A stretch of DNA of 64,000 bases from Nocardia speluncae NBRC 108251 (lineage in GTDB: Bacteria; Actinomycetota; Actinomycetes; Mycobacteriales; Mycobacteriaceae), in assembly GCF_001613245.1 (NCBI RefSeq), contig NZ_BDBZ01000035.1:124001-188000 (forward strand), in the 5' to 3' direction. Both the position numbers and the translations under genes were made by a program. The stretch's first letter is position 1; every line of letters starts with the position of its first letter. Positions 8,867 through 17,470 of this stretch are shown here, piece after piece. The notes beneath the pieces were generated by a model, which was given only the letters and a program-made list of their open reading frames with translations, did not search any database and was not told where the DNA came from.

Positions 8867-9604
8867 TCAGGCGGTCAGTGGCAATGGTCGCGCGGATGCG
8901 GCGTCGTAGCGGTCCCATACGACTTCGGCCAGGGCGGGGTCGGGGCCCAGGGGCATGGTGTGTGGGAGGTCGGGTTCCTGGTCACGCAGTCGGTCGGTGA
9001 GTAGGCCCGGGGCCAGGAACCACGGGGCCACCAGCAGCTTTTCGGCGCCCCGCGCGCGTAACCGCTGTACCGCGTGGCTCAGCGAGGGCTGGGTGGTGGC
9101 GAAGCATACTTCGGTCGGGTAGTCGGTTCGGGCGGCGAAACGGCGGGCCAGACGCGCGGTGTCTTGGTTGGCGGCTGCCGAGGACGACCCGACCGCGGCC
9201 AGGGCTATTCCGATTCGGTCGTCCCAGCCGTGTGTGGTGCAGAACTCGCGAACCCGGTGGTGCAGCAGCGAGATCAGTCGTAGGTCGGCACCGAATACAT
9301 TGCCCTGGGTGATGTGCAGCCGTGGGTGGCGCATCGACGCTTCTGCCAGTAGTCCGGGCAGGTCGACTCGGGCATGGAACGCGCTGCCCAGTAGTAGTGG
9401 TACCACTACGGCGTGCCTCTCGCCGTCGGCGACTACAGCGTCCAGGACCTGCCCGACCGAGGGCGCGTTCAGGTCCAGGAACGCCAGGTGCGCGGGAACA
9501 TCCGGGCGAGCCCAGCGGACCTGGTCCATGAGCGCGGCGACGGTGGCGGCAGACCGGGGATCCCGGCTGCCGTGCGCCACCGCGACCAGCGTCGGTGCCG
9601 GCAT
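8867..9604 (-). CDS. Sirohydrochlorin chelatase (CbiX/SirB-like), last gene of the sulfate operon
   Basis: 245 residues; the start ATG overlaps the cysN stop (ATGA). It inserts ferrous iron (or cobalt) into sirohydrochlorin, giving the siroheme needed by the sulfite reductase encoded at the head of the same operon. The N-terminal LVAVAHGSRDPRSAATV holds the conserved metal-binding His, and a second CbiX-like half follows (GIALAAVGSSSAAANQDTARL), so this is a fused two-domain form. The mycobacterial sulfite reductase locus carries the same enzyme. Confidence 0.9.
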   Translation of the reverse strand: MPAPTLVAVAHGSRDPRSAATVAALMDQVRWARPDVPAHLAFLDLNAPSVGQVLDAVVADGERHAVVVPLLLGSAFHARVDLPGLLAEASMRHPRLHITQGNVFGADLRLISLLHHRVREFCTTHGWDDRIGIALAAVGSSSAAANQDTARLARRFAARTDYPTEVCFATTQPSLSHAVQRLRARGAEKLLVAPWFLAPGLLTDRLRDQEPDLPHTMPLGPDPALAEVVWDRYDAASARPLPLTA

Positions 9605-10932
9605 CAGCCCTCGGTTCCGACCTCTACCGCGCTGAGCACATCCCCGACCAGCCCGGCCGCGAGAGTGTTGCCACCGGCCGGGTCGATCAGCAGGAAGCTG
9701 CCGGTGTGCCGGTTGGTGCGGTAGTCGTCGGTCGCGATCGGTTCGGCGACGCGTACCGAGATGCGGCCGATATCGTTGAGGGACAACGATTCCGGGTTCG
9801 GGTCCGCGATCAGGCGCTGTTCGTCGAAGCGCTCGGTGAGCGCGCCCACGATGGCCTGCGTGGTACGGGTGCCGTGTTTGAGCAGCAGCCGCGCACCGGG
9901 GCGCAGCGGTTTGTCGCCCAGCCAGCAGACGGTGGCATCGAAGGTGTCGACCGGCTCCGGGGCGTCGTCAGGGGAGGCGATGGTGTCGCCACGGGAGATA
10001 TCGACCTCGTCGGCCAGGATCAGCGTGACACTGCGCCCGGCCTGTGCGACCGCGAGTTCCCCGTCGGGGGTGTCGACCCGTTCCACGGTGGTGCGGATAC
10101 CGGAGGGCAGGACCACCACTTCGTCACCCGGCGCCACCGCGCCCGCTGCGATCTGACCCGCGTACCCGCGGTAGTCCGGGTATTCGGGGGTGCGCGGCCG
10201 GATCACGTACTGCACCGGGAACCGCAGTCCCACCGCGTGGGTTCCGGAGTTGTCCGCATCCACCGGCACCGATTCCAGATGCTCGATCAGCGACGGGCCG
10301 CTGTAGTACGGGGTCTCGTCCGAGCGGGTGGCGATATTGTCGCCGCGCAGCGCGGAGACCGGGATTTCCAGCACATCCTCGTCCGCCCAGCCGAGGGTGC
10401 GGGTGAGGTGGGAGAACTCGGCGGAGATCTCGGCGAAAACCTTTGCGGCCGCGGCCTGCTGGGCCTGGTCGCTGGGTTCGTCGCCACCGATCAGGTCGAT
10501 CTTGTTCACGGCCAGCACAAGTTTCGGCACCCCGAGCAGTGCCAGCACCGCGGCGTGGCGGCGAGTCTGCTCGATCACGCCTTTGCGGGCATCCACCAGC
10601 AGGATCACCAGCTGCGCGGTGGACGCGCCGGACACGGTGTTACGGGTGTACTGCACATGCCCGGGGGTGTCGGCGAGGACGAACGAACGTTTCGGCGTCG
10701 CGAAATACCGGTAGGCGACATCGATGGTGATGCCCTGTTCGCGCTCGGCCCGCAGACCGTCCACCAGCAGCGAGAGGTCGGGAGTGGACAGCCCTTTGTC
10801 CACCGAAGCCCGGGTCACCGCGTCGATCTGGTCGGCCAGCACGGACTTGGTGTCGTAGAGCAGACGTCCGACCAGGGTGGACTTGCCGTCGTCGACAGAA
10901 CCGGCGGTGGCCAGCCTCAATAGGTCGGACAT
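9604..10932 (-). CDS. cysN: Sulfate adenylyltransferase subunit 1, GTPase CysN
   Basis: 442 residues. Together with CysD it makes adenylylsulfate (APS) from sulfate and ATP, driven by GTP hydrolysis. The EF-Tu-like G motifs are intact: GSVDDGKSTLVGRLL, DTPGHVQYTRN and NKIDLIG. The length is that of CysN alone; there is no C-terminal APS kinase domain (the CysNC fusion is over 600 residues). This fits direct reduction of APS by the neighbouring CysH. Only one base separates it from the cysD stop. Confidence 0.95.
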   Translation of the reverse strand: MSDLLRLATAGSVDDGKSTLVGRLLYDTKSVLADQIDAVTRASVDKGLSTPDLSLLVDGLRAEREQGITIDVAYRYFATPKRSFVLADTPGHVQYTRNTVSGASTAQLVILLVDARKGVIEQTRRHAAVLALLGVPKLVLAVNKIDLIGGDEPSDQAQQAAAAKVFAEISAEFSHLTRTLGWADEDVLEIPVSALRGDNIATRSDETPYYSGPSLIEHLESVPVDADNSGTHAVGLRFPVQYVIRPRTPEYPDYRGYAGQIAAGAVAPGDEVVVLPSGIRTTVERVDTPDGELAVAQAGRSVTLILADEVDISRGDTIASPDDAPEPVDTFDATVCWLGDKPLRPGARLLLKHGTRTTQAIVGALTERFDEQRLIADPNPESLSLNDIGRISVRVAEPIATDDYRTNRHTGSFLLIDPAGGNTLAAGLVGDVLSAVEVGTEG

Positions 10933-10933
10933 A

Positions 10934-11863
10934 TCAGAAATAACCCTCTCGTTTGCGGTCTTCCATGGCGGCTTCCGAGACTCGGTCGTCGCCGCGGGTG
11001 GCGCCGCGCTCGGTCAGCCGGGAGGCGGCGACCTCGGCCAGAATGGCCTCGTTATCGGCGGCATCGGACAGGATCGCGCCGGTGGTGGAACCGTCGCCGA
11101 CGGTGCGGTACCGCACCGAACGGGTCTCCAGGACCTCGTTCTCACCCGGGCCGCCCCAGCTACCGGGGGTCATCCACATGCCGTCGCGCTGGTACACCGG
11201 CCGCTGATGCGCGTAGTAGATGGTGGCCAATTCCACGTTCTCGCGGGCGATATAGCGCCAGATATCGAGTTCGGTCCAGTTCGACAGCGGGAACACCCGC
11301 ACATGCTCGCCGGGTGCGTGCCGGCCGTTGTACAGGTTCCACAGTTCGGGCCGCTGCCGTTTCGGATCCCACTGTCCGAAGGCGTTGCGCAGCGAGAAGA
11401 TCCGCTCCTTGGCGCGGGAGCGTTCCTCGTCGCGGCGGCCGCCGCCGAACACCGCGTCGAACCGGTTCGTGCTGATGGCGTCCAGCAGCGGGACGGTCTG
11501 CAGCGGGTTGCGGATACCGTCGGCGCGTTCGGTGAGGCGGCCGTCGGCGAGGTAGTCCTCCACGGCGGCCACATGCAGCCGCAGGCCGTACTTCTCGACC
11601 ACATGGTCGCGGAATTCGAGCACCTCGGGCAGGTTGTGCCCGGTGTCCACGTGCAGCAGCGCGAACGGCAGCGGCGCCGGCCAGAAGGCCTTCAGCGCCA
11701 GATGCAGCAGGACGGTGGAGTCCTTACCGCCGGAGAACAGGATCACCGGCCGTTCGAATTCACCCGCGACCTCACGGAAGATATGGATGGCTTCCGATTC
11801 CAGCGCGGCCAGGGTGTCGAACTCCGAAAGTCCGACAGTGCGTTCGGTGATTACGTCGGTCAT
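10934..11863 (-). CDS. cysD: Sulfate adenylyltransferase subunit 2 CysD
   Basis: 309 residues from ATG 11863 (ATGA overlap with the cysH stop); an upstream in-frame extension to 11881 lies inside cysH and is less likely. It is the PP-loop ATP pyrophosphatase subunit that adenylates sulfate; PVILFSGGKDSTVLLHLA carries the SGGxDS loop. Other family blocks are AVFGGGRRDEERSRAKER and PLSNWTELDIWRYI. It works as a heterodimer with CysN encoded immediately downstream. Confidence 0.95.
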   Translation of the reverse strand: MTDVITERTVGLSEFDTLAALESEAIHIFREVAGEFERPVILFSGGKDSTVLLHLALKAFWPAPLPFALLHVDTGHNLPEVLEFRDHVVEKYGLRLHVAAVEDYLADGRLTERADGIRNPLQTVPLLDAISTNRFDAVFGGGRRDEERSRAKERIFSLRNAFGQWDPKRQRPELWNLYNGRHAPGEHVRVFPLSNWTELDIWRYIARENVELATIYYAHQRPVYQRDGMWMTPGSWGGPGENEVLETRSVRYRTVGDGSTTGAILSDAADNEAILAEVAASRLTERGATRGDDRVSEAAMEDRKREGYF

Positions 11864-12624
11864 GAGGTGTGCAACCCGCATTCAGTCTTGGCGAGGCCGG
11901 CCCAGCGGCCGCTTCGCGGATCGGAACCCGGCTCCGGCTTCCGTGTGCACGGAGCGCAGCCGATGGACGGATACCCCTCCTCCACCAGGGGGTTGACGAG
12001 AATCGAATGCTTTTCGATGTAGTTCTGCATCTCGTCGTCGGACCACGGCGCGATCGGGTTGATCTTCACCAGACCGAAACCCTCGTCGAAGGAGATGAGC
12101 GGAGCGTTCGCGCGAGTGGGGGCCTCCACCCGGCGGATCCCGGTGACCCACGCGTTGTACGGGGCCAGCGAATTACGCAGCGGCACCACCTTGCGCAGCC
12201 GGCAGCATTCTGCCGCGTCCCGGGCGAACAAGTCCTTGCCCAGCAGCGCGTCCTGCTCGTCGACGGTGTGTTCGGGGCGCACATTCACCACGTTCACTCC
12301 GTACACCGCTTCCACGGCGTCACGGGTGCCCATGGTTTCGGCGAAGTGGTAACCGGTGTCGAGGAACAGCACATCCACACCGGGCCGTACCTGGGCCGCC
12401 AGCTGCACCAGCACCCCGTCCTGCATATTCGACGCGACGATATAGCCGCTACCGAAATTCTCTTCGGTCCAGCGCAGCAGCTCCGCCGCCGTCGCGTCCG
12501 GACCGAGTTCGGCGGAACCACGTTCGGCCAATGCCCGGAGTTCGTCGGCGCCCAGTTTGGCAGGCAACTGTTTCTGCTCGGTTGTCACAGTGGGTTCTCC
12601 CGTCACCACGCTTGCGGGGTTCAT
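11860..12624 (-). CDS. cysH: Assimilatory adenylylsulfate (APS) reductase CysH, [4Fe-4S] type
   Basis: 254 residues from ATG 12624, which overlaps the sulfite reductase stop. It reduces APS to sulfite with thioredoxin electrons. It has the PP-loop variant (YIVASNMQDGVLVQLAAQ) and the two cysteine pairs that ligate the iron-sulfur cluster (AAECCRLRK and IGCAPCTRK), followed by the C-terminal catalytic ECGLH. The cluster cysteines mark it as APS rather than PAPS reductase, which agrees with the lack of an APS kinase domain in CysN. Confidence 0.95.
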   Translation of the reverse strand: MNPASVVTGEPTVTTEQKQLPAKLGADELRALAERGSAELGPDATAAELLRWTEENFGSGYIVASNMQDGVLVQLAAQVRPGVDVLFLDTGYHFAETMGTRDAVEAVYGVNVVNVRPEHTVDEQDALLGKDLFARDAAECCRLRKVVPLRNSLAPYNAWVTGIRRVEAPTRANAPLISFDEGFGLVKINPIAPWSDDEMQNYIEKHSILVNPLVEEGYPSIGCAPCTRKPEPGSDPRSGRWAGLAKTECGLHTS

Positions 12625-14369
12625 CGCAGATCGGCTTCCTCGGCGCGAACAGCCCACTGCGCGAACCGTTCACCACCCTCGCGGAGTTTGACGAAGTTGC
12701 GCACCACGCGCTCGATGTAATCGCCGAGTTCAGCGCTGGTCACCTTGTGCTGGCGAAGTTTGCGGCCGAAACTGCTGTCGAGACCGAGGCTGCCACCCAG
12801 GTGAACCTGATACCCCTCGACCTGATTCCCGTCGCCGTCGTCCACCAGCTGGCCCTTGAACCCGATATCGGCGATCTGGGACCGGCCGCAGGAGTTCGGG
12901 CAGCCGTTGATATTGATCGTGATCGGCACATCGAGTTCGGCATTGATATCGGCGAGCCGCTGTTCGAGCTCCGGCGCCAGCACCTGCGACCGTTTGCGGG
13001 TCTCGACGAAGGACAGTTTGCAGAATTCGATACCGCTGCAGGCCAGCAGGTTGCGCCGCCACACCGAGGGCCGCGCCTGCAGGCCCAGTGGCTCGAGTTC
13101 GGCGATGAGCTGCTCGACCTTGTCGTCGGCGATATCCAGTACGACGACCTTCTGATACGGGGTGAACCGAATCCTGTCGGAACCGGCGCGTTCGACAGCC
13201 TCGGCGACCTTCGTGAGAATCGTGCCGGAGACGCGGCCGGCGATGGGGGAGAAGCCCACGGCATTGAGTCCGTTACGCAGCTTCTGCACGCCGACATGGT
13301 CGATCGGGCGGCTGGGCTGCGCGGGCGCCGGGCCGTCGACCAGCTTGCGTTTCAGGTACTCGTCCTCGAGTACCTGCCGGAACTTCTCGATACCCCAGTC
13401 CTTGATCAGGAACTTCAGTCGCGCCTTGGTGCGCAGCCGGCGGTAGCCGTAATCACGGAACAGGCTGACAACGCCCTCCCAGACCTCGGGCACCTCGTCC
13501 AGCGGTATCCAGGCACCGACCCGCTGGGCCAGCATCGGATTGGTGGACAGCCCGCCGCCGACCCACAGGTCCAGGCCGGGGCCGTGCTCGGGATGGTTCA
13601 CACCGATGAACGCGACGTCGTTGATCTCGTGCACCACGTCCTGCAGACCGGAGATCGCGGTCTTGAACTTACGTGGCAGGTTGGAGTACTCCGGCTTACC
13701 GATGTAGCGGCGGACGATCTCGTCGATCGCGGGCGTGGGGTCGATGATCTCGTCCAGCGATTCGCCTGCCAGCGGAGAACCGAGCACTACGCGGGGGCAA
13801 TCACCGCACGCCTCGGTCGTCTGCAGGCCCACCGATTCGATCCGCCGCCAGATCTCGGGGACGTTCTCGATCTCGATCCAGTGGTACTGGACGTTCTCCC
13901 GGTCGGAGATATCGGCGGTATCGCGGCCGAACTCGGTGGAGATCTCGCCGAGCGTGCGCAGCTGCGCGACGTTCAGCGCGCCGCCGTCGCAGCGGATCCG
14001 CATCATGAAGTACTTCGCCTCGAGCAGATCGATGTTCTCGTCGCCGGTCCAGGTGCCGTCGTACCCCTGCTCACGCTGGGTGTACAGGCCCCACCAGCGG
14101 AAACGTCCGCGCAGATCGCCCTTGTCGATACTGTCGAACCCGTTCTTGGCGTAGATGTTCTCGATCCGGGACCGGACGTTGAGGGGGTTGTCGTCCTTCT
14201 TGGACTGCTCGTTCGGGTTGAGCGGTTCCCGGTAGCCGAGGGCCCACTGGCCCTCGGCGCGGCGGCGCACCGGTTTACCGGTGCGGGCGCGAGTGGGGCG
14301 TGCGGGACTCTCTCCTGTTGCCGAGGTCTCGGCCTTCGCGGGGGTGGCGGCGTCGGTGCTCGACGTCAT
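12621..14369 (-). CDS. sir: Ferredoxin-dependent sulfite reductase (siroheme, [4Fe-4S])
   Basis: 582 residues from ATG 14369, preceded by a good ribosome site (AGGAG). It converts sulfite to sulfide with six electrons. Siroheme/cluster ligands are seen as TEACGDCPRVV and, in the second half, LACSGIEFCKLS with a GCPNSCGRSQIADIG block. The N-terminus is a charged, low-complexity lead of about 45 residues. The family also includes nitrite reductases, but the operon (cysH, cysD, cysN, chelatase) settles the role as sulfite reduction. First structural gene behind the Cys-rich leader peptide. Confidence 0.95.
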   Translation of the reverse strand: MTSSTDAATPAKAETSATGESPARPTRARTGKPVRRRAEGQWALGYREPLNPNEQSKKDDNPLNVRSRIENIYAKNGFDSIDKGDLRGRFRWWGLYTQREQGYDGTWTGDENIDLLEAKYFMMRIRCDGGALNVAQLRTLGEISTEFGRDTADISDRENVQYHWIEIENVPEIWRRIESVGLQTTEACGDCPRVVLGSPLAGESLDEIIDPTPAIDEIVRRYIGKPEYSNLPRKFKTAISGLQDVVHEINDVAFIGVNHPEHGPGLDLWVGGGLSTNPMLAQRVGAWIPLDEVPEVWEGVVSLFRDYGYRRLRTKARLKFLIKDWGIEKFRQVLEDEYLKRKLVDGPAPAQPSRPIDHVGVQKLRNGLNAVGFSPIAGRVSGTILTKVAEAVERAGSDRIRFTPYQKVVVLDIADDKVEQLIAELEPLGLQARPSVWRRNLLACSGIEFCKLSFVETRKRSQVLAPELEQRLADINAELDVPITININGCPNSCGRSQIADIGFKGQLVDDGDGNQVEGYQVHLGGSLGLDSSFGRKLRQHKVTSAELGDYIERVVRNFVKLREGGERFAQWAVRAEEADLR

Positions 14370-14503
14370 GAAGTCGCTCCTGCTGGGTATGGCTTACGTC
14401 CGTGCTGAGGGCGCGAGGGGCTGACTCGCACCCGCGGTGTCAGCGGGCCGAAATCCTCGAATCGGGAAAGATCACCGGAAAACCGGGACTGGGCGCAGCT
14501 GAG

Positions 14504-14596
14504 CTACCGGGCGGAACCGGGCAGACAACAGGCGCTGCAGACACGCTTGTAGTCGACGTGGCGACGGGCCACAAGTCGAACTCCAGAAGCGCGCAT
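14504..14596 (-). CDS. Cys-rich leader peptide upstream of the sulfate assimilation operon
   Basis: 30 residues from ATG 14596 to TAG; an in-frame ATG at 14605 would add three residues. It contains RLVARRHVDYKRVCSACC followed by LPGSAR, the signature of the short actinobacterial leader ORFs found before sulfur-metabolism operons. In mycobacteria related Cys-rich upstream ORFs have been shown to make downstream expression cysteine-responsive through ribosome stalling. Three Cys codons lie within five residues near the end. A -10-like CACAAT sits exactly 7 bases before ATG 14596, so the leader is probably translated from the first base of the transcript. Confidence 0.8.
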   Translation of the reverse strand: MRASGVRLVARRHVDYKRVCSACCLPGSAR

Positions 14597-14603
14597 GCGA
14601 CCC

Positions 14604-14609
14604 ATTGTG
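14604..14609 (-). promoter_or_regulatory. -10 hexamer of leaderless promoter, Cys leader ORF and sulfate operon
   Basis: CACAAT on the minus strand, 7 bases (GGGTCGC) before ATG 14596. It is the likely promoter of the whole sir-cysHDN-chelatase operon. Confidence 0.5.
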
Positions 14610-14645
14610 CCATGCCGTCGCGCGCATTCCGACCGCCCTACCAGT

Positions 14646-14669
14646 ATTTCCCGTGAACTCCCGGGAAAT
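14646..14669. promoter_or_regulatory. 24-bp perfect inverted repeat, candidate operator of the sulfate operon
   Basis: ATTTCCCG and CGGGAAAT, 8-bp perfect arms with an 8-base spacer. It lies 50 bases upstream of the leader ORF start, at or just above its -35 region, where a repressor or activator of sulfur genes would bind. The protein is not known. Confidence 0.5.
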
Positions 14670-14693
14670 CGCCTGGTTCCGTCTCGTTATATG

Positions 14694-14705
14694 TGACGGT
14701 CGTCA
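14694..14705. promoter_or_regulatory. Second short inverted repeat TGACG-GT-CGTCA
   Basis: Perfect 5-bp arms around two bases, flanked by A/T on both sides (ATATG before, TATTT after). It lies between the sulfate operon and hemW, 25 bases from the larger palindrome, and could be a second factor site. Confidence 0.3.
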
Positions 14706-14889
14706 TATTTTCTTGACGGCGTTGGGGACCCGGCGGGAAAGAAGGGGTTGCGGGCGGTGCGGTATGGGCACCGAAGCTGACCGGCCGGCCTACGGGGCGG
14801 CCGATACCGGCGCCGAGATCGCAGCGATCCACGCTGTGCTCGGTGCCGGCGCGGACACCCCGGTCATCGCAGGCCGAGCGGCGTCCGGT

Positions 14890-14895
14890 CACACT
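14890..14895 (+). promoter_or_regulatory. -10 hexamer of leaderless promoter, hemW
   Basis: CACACT, 6 bases before GTG 14902; decides the start in favour of 14902 over the longer frame. Confidence 0.4.
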
Positions 14896-14901
14896 GGAAG
14901 G

Positions 14902-16107
14902 GTGAATTCTCCCGCCACCGCGACCCCGCACAGCGACACCGCTCCGGTGCTCCGCGATTTCGGTGGCGGGCCGTTCGGCATCTACGTCCATGTGCCGTTC
15001 TGTGCGACCCGCTGCGGATACTGCGACTTCAACACCTACACCGCCGGTGAACTGGATACCTCCGCCTCGCCGGAATCGTGGTCGGCCGCGCTGCGCCGGG
15101 AACTCGCGACCGCCGCCGGGCAGTTCGCGGAGCTCCCCAGCGCCACCCCTTCGGTCGCGACCGTCTTCGTCGGCGGGGGCACACCGTCGCTGCTCGGCGC
15201 CGACGGGCTGACCGGTGTGCTCGACGCGGTCCGGTCCGAGTTCGACCTGGCCCCGGATGCCGAGGTGACCACCGAATCGAACCCGGAATCCACATCACCC
15301 GAATTCTTCGAACGCATCCGGGCTGCCGGGTTCACCCGCGTCTCACTGGGGATGCAGTCGGCGGCATCCCATGTCCTGGCGGTGCTGGACCGCACGCACA
15401 CGCCCGGACGCGCGGTGGCCGCCGCCCGGGAGGCGCGGGCCGCCGGATTCGAGCACATCAATCTCGACCTGATCTACGGCACCCCCGGTGAACGCGACAG
15501 CGATCTCGACGCCAGCCTGGACGCAGTACTGGATGCGGGTGTGGACCATGTTTCGGCGTACTCGCTCATCGTCGAAGACGGCACGGCACTCGCCCGCCGA
15601 GTTCGCCGTGGCGAACTTCCCGCACCCGACGACGACGTCCTCGCCGCCCGCTACGAACGTATCGACGCCCGCCTCGCCGCCGCCGGTCTCACCTGGTATG
15701 AGGTATCGAATTGGGCTGCCGCCGACGCCGCCCGCTGCCGCCACAACCTCGGCTACTGGGACGGCGGCGACTGGCTCGGGGCGGGCCCCGGCGCGCACAG
15801 CCATGTCGGAGGAGTCCGCTGGTGGAATATCAAACACCCGGCTCGCTACGCCGACCGCACCGCCGACGGCGGTCTGCCCGCCGCCGGCTGGGAAGAGCCC
15901 ACCGCAGCGGACCGCTACTTGGAACGGGTCATGCTTGCGCTACGCCTGCGCACTGGGCTCCCACTGACGGACCTCGACGCCGCTGGTGTGGCCGCGGCCC
16001 AGGGGGTCGTCGCCGATGGCCTCGCCTCGATCCGGGACGATCGGCTGATCCTCACCGACGGCGGCCGGCTGCTCGCCGACGGTGTGGTCCTGCGGCTGCT
16101 GGACTGA
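14902..16107 (+). CDS. hemW: Radical SAM heme chaperone HemW
   Basis: 401 residues from GTG 14902. The longer in-frame extension upstream is low-complexity, and the usual protein begins shortly before FGIYVHVPFC. The radical SAM cysteines are in CATRCGYCDF. The family features VFVGGGTPSLLG, TTESNPE, RVSLGMQS, INLDLIYGTPGE and the C-terminal HemN-like domain are all present. HemW binds and delivers heme to respiratory proteins, unlike true HemN coproporphyrinogen dehydrogenase; the single CxxxCxxC plus length favours HemW. It stands alone between divergent sulfur genes and the ESX-like trio. Confidence 0.92.
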   Translation: MNSPATATPHSDTAPVLRDFGGGPFGIYVHVPFCATRCGYCDFNTYTAGELDTSASPESWSAALRRELATAAGQFAELPSATPSVATVFVGGGTPSLLGADGLTGVLDAVRSEFDLAPDAEVTTESNPESTSPEFFERIRAAGFTRVSLGMQSAASHVLAVLDRTHTPGRAVAAAREARAAGFEHINLDLIYGTPGERDSDLDASLDAVLDAGVDHVSAYSLIVEDGTALARRVRRGELPAPDDDVLAARYERIDARLAAAGLTWYEVSNWAAADAARCRHNLGYWDGGDWLGAGPGAHSHVGGVRWWNIKHPARYADRTADGGLPAAGWEEPTAADRYLERVMLALRLRTGLPLTDLDAAGVAAAQGVVADGLASIRDDRLILTDGGRLLADGVVLRLLD

Positions 16108-16178
16108 GCCCAGCGGTGCTACCCGTCCGGCGCAGGATCGGGCGGTTCACCGGCCGGGACAAACCGGAGTGGATCGGG

Positions 16179-17117
16179 TCAAGCGGGCAGAATTCCGCCG
16201 ACCTGATCCTGAACGAACCCGGTGGCTTTGCCTTGCCAGTCGCCGATGATCTCGTCCGCGTCCGTCAGCGTGAACAACACCGATTTGAGGGCTTCCTTAT
16301 ACGGCTCGATATCCTTCAGCACATCGGTGAGGCGTTGAACGAGCACGGACACCCGGCTGGTGGAGCCGGCGATCTGTGCGGCCGCCTGGCCCGCCACGAT
16401 CGGTGCGGCGGTGCCCGCCGAGAACGCCAGTTCGATGGTCCAGGTGATGAGCGCGGCGGCGAGCGAGCCCAGGATCGCCTGTACCAGGCCGCGGACGGCC
16501 TCCACGATTTCACCGGTTTTCGTCATGATGGTCTGTAACGCGGCCGCGGCACCTGCTGCCGCACCCAGCCGGTCGACGGCATCCACCGCGAAAGTGCGAT
16601 AGGCGGTGGCCGCAAGCCCGGACCACTCCGCGATATCCGTAGTGACGGCGGTCTGCCAGTCGGCCCCGATGGTGGTGAGTTCCTGCGCGATTTTTTCCCA
16701 CGTTCCCGCGTAGGCCGCGATCATGCCCGGATTACCCAGGAGAGCATCGAATGCCAGACGGATCGGGTCGACATGTTCGAGCATCCATCCGGCGATCTGC
16801 CCCCCGACGAAACCGAATGGATCGGCGGCGACCTGGCCGACGATATCGGTGGTGGCCCCGAATGCTTCCACCGCGCCCATGATGGACGGGTCCTCCTGGA
16901 AGCTCGAGACGATCTGCCAGGCTTCGGGTGCGATGGTGCCCGCCGCGATACCCGCTGCGCCGGGGGCCGGCATGCCCATATTCGCGAAAAGGATGGATTC
17001 GCCGAAATAATTGTCTTCGTAATCCGTGCCCTCGGCGATCAAGGCGTTTTCGGGCGGGGCTTCGTCGTCGAATCCGGCGACATTCTGCGTGATCCACCGA
17101 CCGGCTTCGTCGGACAT
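16179..17117 (-). CDS. WXG100-like ESX-associated protein
   Basis: 312 residues from ATG 17117, with GGAGGGG just upstream. The central part (EWSGLAATAYRTFAVDAVDRLGAAAG) has the W-x-G turn between two long amphipathic helices typical of type VII secretion WXG100/PPE-like proteins, followed by a hydrophobic stretch (ILGSLAAALITWTIELAFSAG). The N-terminal 100 residues are acidic and Gly/Ala-rich. There is no obvious toxin domain at the C-terminus. It follows an EspC-like gene with one intervening base, so the two are probably made as a secreted pair. Confidence 0.65.
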   Translation of the reverse strand: MSDEAGRWITQNVAGFDDEAPPENALIAEGTDYEDNYFGESILFANMGMPAPGAAGIAAGTIAPEAWQIVSSFQEDPSIMGAVEAFGATTDIVGQVAADPFGFVGGQIAGWMLEHVDPIRLAFDALLGNPGMIAAYAGTWEKIAQELTTIGADWQTAVTTDIAEWSGLAATAYRTFAVDAVDRLGAAAGAAAALQTIMTKTGEIVEAVRGLVQAILGSLAAALITWTIELAFSAGTAAPIVAGQAAAQIAGSTSRVSVLVQRLTDVLKDIEPYKEALKSVLFTLTDADEIIGDWQGKATGFVQDQVGGILPA

Positions 17118-17118
17118 C

Positions 17119-17460
17119 TCAGATCCCCTCCGTACCGTTGTCGAGCAGCAGCCCCGACAGGGCCTTCGACAAGGCATCGTCCATGTTCTGGAAGGAATCG
17201 GCATCGGCATTGATCAGGCCGGGAACGGCGGCGAACCTATCGGCGAGCGTCCGGATCGCGTCGACCGTCGCGGTCTGGTTATCGGCGAACAACCAGGAGA
17301 CGATCGGCCGTGGAATTGCGCCGAAACCGTCATCGGCGGCGGCGATATAGGACGCGGCTTCCAGCGCGGTGGCGGTCCGGTCGGCCAAGCCCGTCAGTTT
17401 GTTCGCGTGGGTACGCAGCTGATCCGGGTCGACGTTCAGCGGGGCGGGTTGTTCGGTCAT
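17119..17460 (-). CDS. EspC-like ESX-1 secretion-associated small protein
   Basis: 113 residues from ATG 17460. The N-terminus LNVDPDQLRTHANKLTGLADRTATALEAA has the helix pattern of the DUF2580/EspC family of mycobacterial and nocardial type VII substrates, which are small helical proteins co-secreted with partners. It lies between the YbaB-like gene (10 bases upstream) and the WXG-like gene (1 base downstream), so the three form one operon. Confidence 0.7.
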   Translation of the reverse strand: MTEQPAPLNVDPDQLRTHANKLTGLADRTATALEAASYIAAADDGFGAIPRPIVSWLFADNQTATVDAIRTLADRFAAVPGLINADADSFQNMDDALSKALSGLLLDNGTEGI

Positions 17461-17470
17461 CGTCGCAGCC

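Noticed and set aside
9595..10923. 442-codon plus-strand frame opposite cysN
   Set aside because: Antisense shadow; cysN motifs are all intact on the minus strand.
12621..14369. Assignment as nitrite reductase NirA
   Set aside because: The sulfur operon context and chelatase favour sulfite; no nitrate genes nearby.
12531..14408. 625-codon plus-strand frame opposite sulfite reductase
   Set aside because: Antisense shadow of a fully conserved enzyme.
14402..14656. Plus-strand small frame upstream of hemW
   Set aside because: The minus-strand Cys leader ORF occupies this region and has a conserved motif and a promoter.
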